Part shown: piece after piece, positions 57,416 through 64,000 of the stretch
Layout of the letters: each line of letters begins with the position of its first letter
Numbering within the stretch: the first letter of the stretch is position 1
Origin: Croceibacterium atlanticum
GTDB lineage: Bacteria > Pseudomonadota > Alphaproteobacteria > Sphingomonadales > Sphingomonadaceae
Direction: 5' to 3'
DNA: 64,000 bases
Assembly (NCBI RefSeq): GCF_001008165.2
Contig: NZ_CP011452.2
Span: 620,001-684,000 of the forward strand
Translations under genes and position numbers: made by a program
The notes under the pieces: generated by a model
Seen by the model: only the letters and a program-made list of their open reading frames with translations
Databases searched by the model: none
Told to the model about the DNA's origin: nothing

Positions 57416-58972
57416 TTAGGGCCTTTGCCCCACGCGGTCCATCCATCGTCCCGGATCGCCCACGGAAGAAAGAAATGCGCGGATCGCCTCTTCCGGGTCC
57501 TGCCCATTCACCTGCTCGGCGGAGAGGATCAGGGTGGCCGTCGCATTCGGGCGCATGGTAATGCGGTCTGCCATATTGGCCAGTTTCAGCCGCACGACCT
57601 CCCCGGTGAGCAGATCGCCCGTGCGATACCAGGTGACGGCAAGGCGTTTATGGTTGCCATGGGCCTGCAACCATTCGGCCTTTCCGGCGGAGATCGGTGC
57701 CCCGTCCTCCAGCCAGCGCCAGGCAGTGTCGGGCATCAGCGCACCTTCACCGAAGCCCCCTGCATCCCGCCCTTCATCCTGTGCGCGATAGAGTGCGTAG
57801 AAGACATCGACGCGGTGACCCGCTTCATCCTCGAACCGCCCGAGCAAGCGATGATCCGCGCCGGCAGCCCGCGGTTCCCAGCGGACGGTGGGGCGATATT
57901 CCATGCGTTGCCATCCGCCCACATCGGGCAGTGCGATTTGCGCGGGCAGTTCGGCTTCGAGACGCTGCGCAGCGGCGCTCCACCCCGTGATGGCCAGGGC
58001 CAGGAGGCCAATCGCCGCCAGCGCCTGCCATCCACTGAAAGAGAAACGATCCAGGGTCCTGAGCAGCGGCGAATGCTGGATCGCGGGAACATCAACGAAG
58101 GGTTCTTCCGGGGCACGATCGAAAAACGGCCAGCCCGCGGCCAGCAGTGTCAGCATGACCAGTGCGAAGAACACCCAACCATAGAATATGTGATCGAAAC
58201 CTGCTGCGAATTCGATCCCCTGTGACTGGGCGATATAGATTGTCCCCCAGGCCCGAACGCCATTGGCAAGGATCGGCAACGCCACCGCGGCTGTCATGAA
58301 CGCAAGCCTGCGCCACCAGCTGCGGAAACAGACATGGGCCACCAGCGCGCCCAGCGCGATCATCGCGATGAGGAATTTCACTCCGGAACAGGCTTCCGCA
58401 ACCTCGAACAATCCGGCGGGTGTATCGATGAAGACACCTTCGATACGAGCCGGAATCCCGCTCCAATGCGTGAGCGCGATGGTCAGCTCCGCCGTGATCA
58501 TCTGCAGCGATGGAACCAGCACATCTCCGAACGGCACCAGAAGAAGGCTGTAGAAAAGCGGGAAAAGCAGCGCTGCGACAATGCGTGGTCCCATCAGGGC
58601 CAGCAGGCTTGCGGGCAGGAATGCGACCGCGCCAAGCTGGCTGGCGAAGTTGAGGCCGGAGACGCGGCCGAGCAGCCAGAGGAACAGGGCGCAAGCGACC
58701 GGCAATAGCCCCGGCCACCACGCCTGCGGCTTCAGCAAGGCCAGTTCCGGCGCGCGCAATTTCACCAGCCATGCCAGCACGAAAGGTATCAGCAGGATGT
58801 GGTTATAGGTCGAAGAATCCCACCATTGATGGGCCATGTCCGCCCAATCCTGAAGAAACAGCAGGATCGAACCCAGCCAGGCGAATGCCAGATGCAACAG
58901 GGGCACGCGCCATGCGGATGGCACATGTTCCAGCGGTGCAAATGTGCGGGGCATGGCAAGGTCACGCGGCAT
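57416..58972 (-). CDS. xrtA: Exosortase A fused to a C-terminal EpsI domain
   Basis: Integral-membrane transpeptidase-like enzyme that is expected to cut and anchor proteins with PEP-CTERM tails. Residues 25-285 form the multi-helix exosortase domain with the catalytic triad Cys195 (AEACSG), Arg240 (ANGVR) and His261 (GFDHIFYGW). Residues 320-518 match the EpsI/DUF3485 domain, often a separate gene in other systems. ATG 58972 overlaps the glycosyltransferase end by 11 bp; ATG 58954 is an alternative. The surrounding polysaccharide genes match the usual exosortase A neighbourhood. Confidence 0.93.
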   Translation of the reverse strand: MPRDLAMPRTFAPLEHVPSAWRVPLLHLAFAWLGSILLFLQDWADMAHQWWDSSTYNHILLIPFVLAWLVKLRAPELALLKPQAWWPGLLPVACALFLWLLGRVSGLNFASQLGAVAFLPASLLALMGPRIVAALLFPLFYSLLLVPFGDVLVPSLQMITAELTIALTHWSGIPARIEGVFIDTPAGLFEVAEACSGVKFLIAMIALGALVAHVCFRSWWRRLAFMTAAVALPILANGVRAWGTIYIAQSQGIEFAAGFDHIFYGWVFFALVMLTLLAAGWPFFDRAPEEPFVDVPAIQHSPLLRTLDRFSFSGWQALAAIGLLALAITGWSAAAQRLEAELPAQIALPDVGGWQRMEYRPTVRWEPRAAGADHRLLGRFEDEAGHRVDVFYALYRAQDEGRDAGGFGEGALMPDTAWRWLEDGAPISAGKAEWLQAHGNHKRLAVTWYRTGDLLTGEVVRLKLANMADRITMRPNATATLILSAEQVNGQDPEEAIRAFLSSVGDPGRWMDRVGQRP

Positions 58973-60185
58973 CGCGGATCTTCCTGTTTTCGACGAGATC
59001 CGGCAGCGCGGCAAGCATTGCCGGCCAACTCATGCGTTCGACTACGAACTTCCTCGCAGCCGACCCCATTGCTGCGGCCGTTTCCGTGTCGGCAATCAGG
59101 CCGAGAGCGCGGAAGACAAGATGCGCGTCTTCATCTTCGACTGCGAAGTGGAGCCCATCTGATGCCGGTATGCCGGTGGCGGCATCACTGGTCAGCAGGA
59201 CCGGCCGGGCCATGGCCATTGCTTCCAGCACCTTGTTCTGCACCCCGCGGGCAATCTGCAATGGCGCGATCACCAGATCGGCCGCAGCCAGGAATGGCCG
59301 CACATCGGGCACTTCCCCCCAGACACGGCAACCGCCCTTTCCATCCCGCGCCCGCAATTCATGAACCGGCGCGCGGCCGACGACATGGAACTGGGCCTGA
59401 GGATGGACCCTGCGGATTTCGGGAAGGACATGATCCATCACCCGTAACGCCGCCGAGACATTCGGCGCGTAATCCATCTGCCCGGTGAAGACCAGTTGCG
59501 GCCCCTCTGCAATCGCCAGGTCGACTTGTGGCGGCACCACCGCCGGATCGAAATGATCCGCATCGATCCCGTTGCCCAATGCGCGAATATCCGCGGTCAC
59601 GCCGGGGGTAAGGCGGGAACGCATCAATTCCGCTTCCGCTTCGCTGACCAGCAATGTGTGATCGGCCATGACGGCAAGCCGCTCTTCCTCCACCCGGAGC
59701 AGGCGGCCTTCGCGGGCATCCACCCACCGCATCGGCACAGGCTTTGCCCTGGCATAGGCATCGAACTTGGCGGAATCGACATCGACCAGATCGACTACGA
59801 GCTGCCCATCCCAGTCGCGCGGAACATATTGTCCCATCTGCCCGGAAAAGACGTAGATCGTGTCGATCTCCTCCCGCCGCAAAACATCGCGCACCCAATT
59901 CATCAGGCCATTGTGGCGGAAAGCCGCCAGGCTGACCGGCTCGCCATGCAGCAATGCCTCGGCCCCGGCCAGCGAGAGTGGTTTTGTCCGCAAAGGCATG
60001 AAATGGCTGGCGGCAATCCGCCCCAATTCGCCTTCATGGACGAAATCATTATCGCTTTCAGCGAAGCAGCCCACATGCAGCGGCGCGATTTCGGCCAGCG
60101 CCCCCAGAATGTGATGCGAACGGATCTTGTCGCCCCGATCAGGGGGAAAGGGGAGCCGATGGGCGAGGAACAGGATCCCGCTCAT
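58962..60185 (-). CDS. XrtA-associated glycosyltransferase (TIGR03087 type)
   Basis: GT-B-fold family 1/4-like glycosyltransferase of 407 residues. The N-terminus FLAHRLPFPPDRGDKIRSHH is characteristic of the sugar transferase found beside exosortase A, and the C-terminal half has VCGxVP-like nucleotide-sugar features (WGEVPDVRPFLAAADLVIAPLQ). It probably adds a sugar to a lipid-linked polysaccharide precursor. The start at 60185 overlaps the FemAB-like stop as ATGA. Confidence 0.88.
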   Translation of the reverse strand: MSGILFLAHRLPFPPDRGDKIRSHHILGALAEIAPLHVGCFAESDNDFVHEGELGRIAASHFMPLRTKPLSLAGAEALLHGEPVSLAAFRHNGLMNWVRDVLRREEIDTIYVFSGQMGQYVPRDWDGQLVVDLVDVDSAKFDAYARAKPVPMRWVDAREGRLLRVEEERLAVMADHTLLVSEAEAELMRSRLTPGVTADIRALGNGIDADHFDPAVVPPQVDLAIAEGPQLVFTGQMDYAPNVSAALRVMDHVLPEIRRVHPQAQFHVVGRAPVHELRARDGKGGCRVWGEVPDVRPFLAAADLVIAPLQIARGVQNKVLEAMAMARPVLLTSDAATGIPASDGLHFAVEDEDAHLVFRALGLIADTETAAAMGSAARKFVVERMSWPAMLAALPDLVENRKIRDAA

Positions 60186-61240
60186 CCCAGCCCCCGCGCA
60201 ATCAGGGGGCCGAGCGCATTCGCCACCGGCAAGGGCAGCTTCTTCCACAATGCGATGCGGGCAGAATGCCTGCTGCTGGTCGGATCGGCATCGCGCCTTT
60301 CCGCGCCGGGCGCCGTCCAGCTGGCATAGGAAAGCGGTTCCGGCACGAAGCCCCAGTTCTTCTTGTAATGGTAGGGGCCGCTATTCGTCTTGCTCCGGCC
60401 GAAATCGAACCGATCGCAACCCCGGCCAAGTGCATGGCGCATCAGTTCGAAATACATCCGCTCATTCGCGCGCAGATGCCGCGCTGCCCATGTGCCACCA
60501 CCCCAATAAGGAAGCACGGCGCCGTCATGATAGAATGACAGCACGCTCGCCACCGGCTCTCCTTGGTGGCTGATCGTCAGGATGTCCCCATCCAGTTCCT
60601 CCAATGCCGCGCTGAACAGGCCTCTGGGGAAGACTGGCGTGCCAAGGTTTCTCACGCTGGCGGCGTAAACGGCATAATGCGCCGCACGATCCCCGGGCGA
60701 AGTGCCTATCGCGACTTCGAAATCGGTCTTCAGGCTCTTGCGGACTTCGGCGCGCTGTTTGCGCGGTATGGCCAGCAAGACGGCCTCTTCATCCCGCGCC
60801 AGCGCCGCCACGAAGCCACAATGGCTGTCGCTGCGATGCGTCCAGTCCGCCGGAGCCGGGCCGCCGCGCAATTCGATCGTGGTGCAGGAAAGCCGCCGGG
60901 CATATTCTTCGGCAGAGCGACACAATTGGATGGCCGTATCTTCTTGATCGGCCAACACACCGCCTTCGACGGCGAAGCCGCTGGACGCCAGCATCCGGCC
61001 GAATATCGGGGAGTGAACCTGCGTCAGCGGCAACCATCCGGTGATTGCCCCGCCCTTCTCCGCCATCAATCCCCGGGCCAGCTGGCCGGTGCCGCGCTCT
61101 ATCGCGCGCAGCCATGCGGGGCGGTGAAACAGGCTGCCATGCCGCTCCGCAACGAAGCGTTCGATCCGCGCCGCTTCATCCGGGTGGCGCAGATCGGCGG
61201 CACGCACGGCCTCTCGCGAAGGGGCGAAGGGTGCATTCAC
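60182..61240 (-). CDS. XrtA-associated FemAB-like acyl/aminoacyltransferase
   Basis: A 352-residue GNAT-fold protein of the FemAB-like group found with exosortase A (TIGR03019 type). Such proteins transfer an acyl or aminoacyl group, here perhaps to the polysaccharide or to a carrier. The core includes IPRKQRAEVRKSLK and SVLSFYHDGAVLPYWGGG, followed by FDFGRSKTNSGPYHYKKNWGF close to the C-terminus. The start is GTG at 61240, overlapping the deacetylase stop as GTGA. Confidence 0.87.
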   Translation of the reverse strand: MNAPFAPSREAVRAADLRHPDEAARIERFVAERHGSLFHRPAWLRAIERGTGQLARGLMAEKGGAITGWLPLTQVHSPIFGRMLASSGFAVEGGVLADQEDTAIQLCRSAEEYARRLSCTTIELRGGPAPADWTHRSDSHCGFVAALARDEEAVLLAIPRKQRAEVRKSLKTDFEVAIGTSPGDRAAHYAVYAASVRNLGTPVFPRGLFSAALEELDGDILTISHQGEPVASVLSFYHDGAVLPYWGGGTWAARHLRANERMYFELMRHALGRGCDRFDFGRSKTNSGPYHYKKNWGFVPEPLSYASWTAPGAERRDADPTSSRHSARIALWKKLPLPVANALGPLIARGLG

Positions 61241-62142
61241 ACCAGTTCCTCCTGCGCAAGCGAGACGGCTTCCCGTTCGGCGATATGGTCAATCCGGTCC
61301 CAGGAGAAATCCCTGATCAGCTGCCGCAGCTTGGATGCCATCAGTTCCAGATTGGTATAGTGTCGCAGCCTGGATTTGAGCGGCGCACCGGCAACGCGTG
61401 GCTGGCCCGGATCGATTTCCCAAGGGTGGAAATAGAACACTGCCGGGCGCCCGTTCTGCCGGTTGACCTGCCGAATGGCCCAGCGGCTGAAAGCATAGGG
61501 AAGCACGCGGAAGAATCCGCCCCCACCTGCCGCGAGGCGCTTCCCCGCGAACAGGGCGGTGGTAACCGGAATTTCAAGCAGATCGCTGCCGGGCAGCGGA
61601 TGAAAGGCGAAACGCGGCGCTTCCGGCCAGCCATAATGATCATGCGTGATCGGGGCGACGCTGCTGGAATAGGTGTAACCCTGTGCCGCCAGCTCCTCAT
61701 GAGCCCAGGGCGTGCGCTTGTCGATCGAGAAGCTGGGCGCGCGATATCCCCGCACCCGGGCCCCGCTCGCATCCTCTATCACCTTGCGCGCACGGGCGAT
61801 GTCTTCGCCGTAAGTAGCGCGATCCATGGTGAAGACGCGCTGATGGTCCCACCCGTGGCTGGCAAGTTCATGGCCGCGTCCGGCGATTTCCCGTAGCAGG
61901 CCGCCATGGCGCTGTGCCACCCAGCCGAGGGTGAAGAAGGTCGCCTTCACCCCCGCATCGTCAAACATGTCGAGGATCTGGCGAACATTGCGATCCACGC
62001 GGTCGTCGAGAGAGGCCCACTGGTCCCGTTCGATAACATGTTCGAAGGCGCCGACCTGGAACCAGTCTTCCACATCGACCGACAGGCCATTGACCACGGA
62101 CTGCCCCGCTTCCCTGCCCGGGTGGCTCGTTTCAGCGTTCAC
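61237..62142 (-). CDS. XrtA-associated polysaccharide deacetylase
   Basis: NodB-type carbohydrate esterase of 301 residues that removes acetyl groups from a polymer. The catalytic Asp-Asp start is SVDVEDWFQ at 21-29 and the zinc histidines are in ELASHGWDHQ. No signal peptide is seen, as is common in the exosortase-associated subfamily (TIGR03006). The start is GTG at 62142 with GAGGAGG five bases upstream. It overlaps the FemAB-like gene by four bases. Confidence 0.9.
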   Translation of the reverse strand: MNAETSHPGREAGQSVVNGLSVDVEDWFQVGAFEHVIERDQWASLDDRVDRNVRQILDMFDDAGVKATFFTLGWVAQRHGGLLREIAGRGHELASHGWDHQRVFTMDRATYGEDIARARKVIEDASGARVRGYRAPSFSIDKRTPWAHEELAAQGYTYSSSVAPITHDHYGWPEAPRFAFHPLPGSDLLEIPVTTALFAGKRLAAGGGGFFRVLPYAFSRWAIRQVNRQNGRPAVFYFHPWEIDPGQPRVAGAPLKSRLRHYTNLELMASKLRQLIRDFSWDRIDHIAEREAVSLAQEELV

Positions 62143-62161
62143 CTGCGCCTCCTCGGTCCCG

Positions 62162-63316
62162 TCAGGCCGCCCTGGACTGGTCCAGATCGTTCTCGATCCA
62201 TTCGATCAGCATGGTCAGCGTCTGCCGGATGGTGCGCTCCTGCTCGATCATGCGATTTTCGAAGCGGGCCAGCTGTTCCTGCATCGTCTCGATCTCTGGC
62301 CGGACGGCAGCGGCGATGGCATCGTCACGCTGTGTCGAAAGCTCGATCACGGCTTGCTGCAATTCGGCAATCTGCGCATCGCGTTCCGCCAGCATGGTTT
62401 CAACTGCCTTGCGGTCAAATTGCTGGCCGCGCGGCGGGGCTTGTGGTTCAGCCTGCCCGCTACGCGGTTCCTCAGAAGGCTGAGGTGCGGAGGCCGGCAG
62501 GGTTTTCTCAAGCTTCATGTCCTCCAGAACCGACTGGAGCATGGAAGCATCGATCCGCGCCCGTTTCTCAATAGCGCCAAGCAGGAGAAGGCGATTGGCA
62601 ATCTGGTTCACCCGGCGCGGAATGCCGCCGCTCGCCGTGTGAAGATCCGCAAAGACTTGCTGATCGAAGGCCGGATTTCCGTTCCAGCCAACCTTTTCCA
62701 GGCGGTGGATGATGTAGGGTTCGACCTCGCCTTTTTCCATCGGCCCCAGGTGATGGGCCGCGATTACGCGCTGGCGCAATTGCTCCAGCGCCTCATGTTC
62801 TTGCAGGGTTGCGCGGAATTCCGGCTGACCCAGCAGCAAGGTCTGCAGCAGAGGATGATTGCCGAGCTGGAAGTTGGACAGCATCCGCAGTTCTTCCTGC
62901 GCTGCGATAGAGAGGTTCTGCGCCTCGTCCACGATCAGCAGGCAGCGGCGGCCGGCACGGGCCTCTTCATGCAGGAAAGCCTCGATCGCGCCGAGAGCGC
63001 CGGCCTTGTCATGCCCGGCGATATCCAGTCCGAAAGCCTGCGCCACGACATGGACGATCTCTTCTTCGTCCAGCTTGCTGGTGACGATCTGCGCAACAGT
63101 AAGCTGCTGCGGGTCGATCGTGCTGGTCAAATGGGCCACCAGCGTTGATTTGCCGGACCCGACCTCACCCGTAATGACGATGAAGCCTTCGCCCTGTGCG
63201 AGGCCATAGCCAAGATAAGACAATGCCTTGCGATGCGTGCCGCTGCGGAAATAGAAGGCCGGATCGGGCGTAAGCTGGAACGGCTTTCCGCTCAGACCAT
63301 AGAAATCGTCGAACAT
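62162..63316 (-). CDS. XrtA-associated ATPase
   Basis: A GspA/ExeA-like AAA ATPase of 384 residues. Walker A is GEVGSGKST at 50-58 and Walker B is CLLIVDEAQNL; an arginine-rich sensor region GGIPRRVNQIANRLLLLG follows. Residues 300-384 form a coiled coil ending near ENDLDQSRAA. This subfamily (TIGR03015) accompanies exosortase A and polysaccharide export. GGAGAC just before the start at 63316 supports it. Nineteen bases separate it from the deacetylase gene. Confidence 0.9.
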   Translation of the reverse strand: MFDDFYGLSGKPFQLTPDPAFYFRSGTHRKALSYLGYGLAQGEGFIVITGEVGSGKSTLVAHLTSTIDPQQLTVAQIVTSKLDEEEIVHVVAQAFGLDIAGHDKAGALGAIEAFLHEEARAGRRCLLIVDEAQNLSIAAQEELRMLSNFQLGNHPLLQTLLLGQPEFRATLQEHEALEQLRQRVIAAHHLGPMEKGEVEPYIIHRLEKVGWNGNPAFDQQVFADLHTASGGIPRRVNQIANRLLLLGAIEKRARIDASMLQSVLEDMKLEKTLPASAPQPSEEPRSGQAEPQAPPRGQQFDRKAVETMLAERDAQIAELQQAVIELSTQRDDAIAAAVRPEIETMQEQLARFENRMIEQERTIRQTLTMLIEWIENDLDQSRAA

Positions 63317-63337
63317 CGTTTCGTCTCCTTCGGCCCG

Positions 63338-64000
63338 TCAGAACGAGTATCGCAGGCCAAGCAGCGCGGACGCTGACATGAAGTCTTCGAGATCTTCCCG
63401 CGTAATCCCATCGAGGCCGAGGGCGGCCGTCCCGGTCAGGTTGCGCAGGAAGGTGCGATTATATGCCAAGGTCGCGCTGTAACCGATTGCTTCGCCGCCG
63501 GAATCGAATCCGCTGTCATACAGGCTGGCATAAAGATTGGCGTTGATGCTGGAGACGGCATCCAGCCGGGTGCTGGAATAGGCGGAAAGCCAGATGTTGT
63601 CGTCCACCACGCCATCCGCCGATGCGAGAACCGTGCCCGCCGCGGCGATGAATTTGCGCCGATCATATCCGCCGCCAATACCCAGCTGGGTCCGCCCGAG
63701 ATTATAGGCATAGCTGATGGCGATGCCCCGACTGCGGAACGCCGCGGAACGCAATGAGCCCAGCACGCCGCCGATACAGCCATCGCCTTCCAGGCTGGCT
63801 ACGCAGCCGCCGATATCCCCGCTGATCGGGTTGCGGAATGTTTCGAAATCCGTCGGCAGGCCCGCCAGGCGATCCACCACCGCACCGCCGAAGCCGGTCA
63901 TGTTGTCATAGACGGAAACATTCAGGCTGCTGCGTGAATTGGGCGTATAGGACAATGTGCCGTAATAGCTGGTCGATCCGTAGCGGCGGCCGACATGCGC
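63338..64000 (-). CDS. XrtA-associated outer-membrane beta-barrel protein, C-terminal part (5' end outside window)
   Basis: The last 220 residues of a protein whose reading frame stays open to the window edge, so the start lies beyond 64000. Alternating hydrophobic/polar strands (for example IAISYAYNLGRTQLGIGGGY and AIGYSATLAYNRTF) and the terminal Phe in LGLRYSF are outer-membrane barrel signs. Position next to the XrtA ATPase fits the TIGR03016-type barrel thought to export the polysaccharide. Two cysteines near the middle could form a loop disulfide. Confidence 0.82.
   Translation of the reverse strand, partial: AHVGRRYGSTSYYGTLSYTPNSRSSLNVSVYDNMTGFGGAVVDRLAGLPTDFETFRNPISGDIGGCVASLEGDGCIGGVLGSLRSAAFRSRGIAISYAYNLGRTQLGIGGGYDRRKFIAAAGTVLASADGVVDDNIWLSAYSSTRLDAVSSINANLYASLYDSGFDSGGEAIGYSATLAYNRTFLRNLTGTAALGLDGITREDLEDFMSASALLGLRYSF

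Noticed and set aside
1-64000. tRNA, rRNA, CRISPR array, insertion sequence or prophage
   Set aside because: No cloverleaf in any gap, no spaced repeats, and no transposase, integrase or phage structural protein among the reading frames.

Overview
This window is a dense, GC-rich stretch of an alphaproteobacterial chromosome, most likely from Sphingomonadales (Erythrobacteraceae or Sphingomonadaceae). The placement rests on recognised gene order and families: trpD-trpC-moaC-moeA-lexA-comEC-gltX-gltA, a GTTC-N7-GTTC LexA operator, a nuo operon running into birA-coaX-rnj-DUF1467, RNase E and RNase J together, and an exosortase A (XrtA) polysaccharide locus. No rRNA, tRNA, CRISPR array, transposase or phage gene was seen.

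Layout. 1-9.97 kb holds the trp/moa/lexA/comEC/gltX/gltA block, into which a PilZ gene and a csaA-like gene are inserted between trpC and moaC. Two perfect inverted repeats flank csaA. 9.97-16.7 kb holds an unusual signalling set: a histidine-kinase-like protein whose H-box lacks histidine, a helical DUF2336-like protein, a degenerate nucleotidyltransferase joined to a membrane domain, an HPt-like protein without its histidine, and a divergent 913-residue membrane coiled-coil protein with TipN-like architecture. 16.7-35.5 kb is one 19-gene minus-strand run from nuoA to a DUF1467 gene with no gap above 27 bp. It includes all 14 nuo genes, a secreted protein of unknown function between nuoF and nuoG, birA, coaX and rnj.

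35.6-45.4 kb carries a thiolase, a small lipoprotein whose ribosome binding site lies inside a perfect 12-bp hairpin, an SH3 protein, a nitronate monooxygenase with a four-Cys C-terminal motif, a lipoprotein-type methyltransferase, prfB, an exported peroxiredoxin, PBP1A and an amidase. 45.4-48.5 kb is rne with a 444-bp structured leader. 48.6-53.4 kb holds a poorly characterised group: an NTP transferase, a methyltransferase, a PLP enzyme, an ATP-grasp ligase and an SDR. 53.6-55.5 kb is sdhB overlapping a zapE/AFG1-type ATPase that probably starts at CTG.

55.5-64 kb is the XrtA locus on the minus strand: outer-membrane barrel (cut by the window end), ATPase, deacetylase, FemAB-like protein, glycosyltransferase, exosortase A fused to EpsI, and an asparagine-synthase-like amidotransferase. 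These would make and export a polysaccharide and process sorted surface proteins; no sorted substrate lies in the window.

The best candidates for something undescribed are the secreted protein between nuoF and nuoG, the set of phosphorelay-like proteins lacking their phospho-histidines beside a TipN-like protein, the NTP-transferase/PLP/ATP-grasp group, and the hairpin-occluded ribosome binding site at 36.86 kb.
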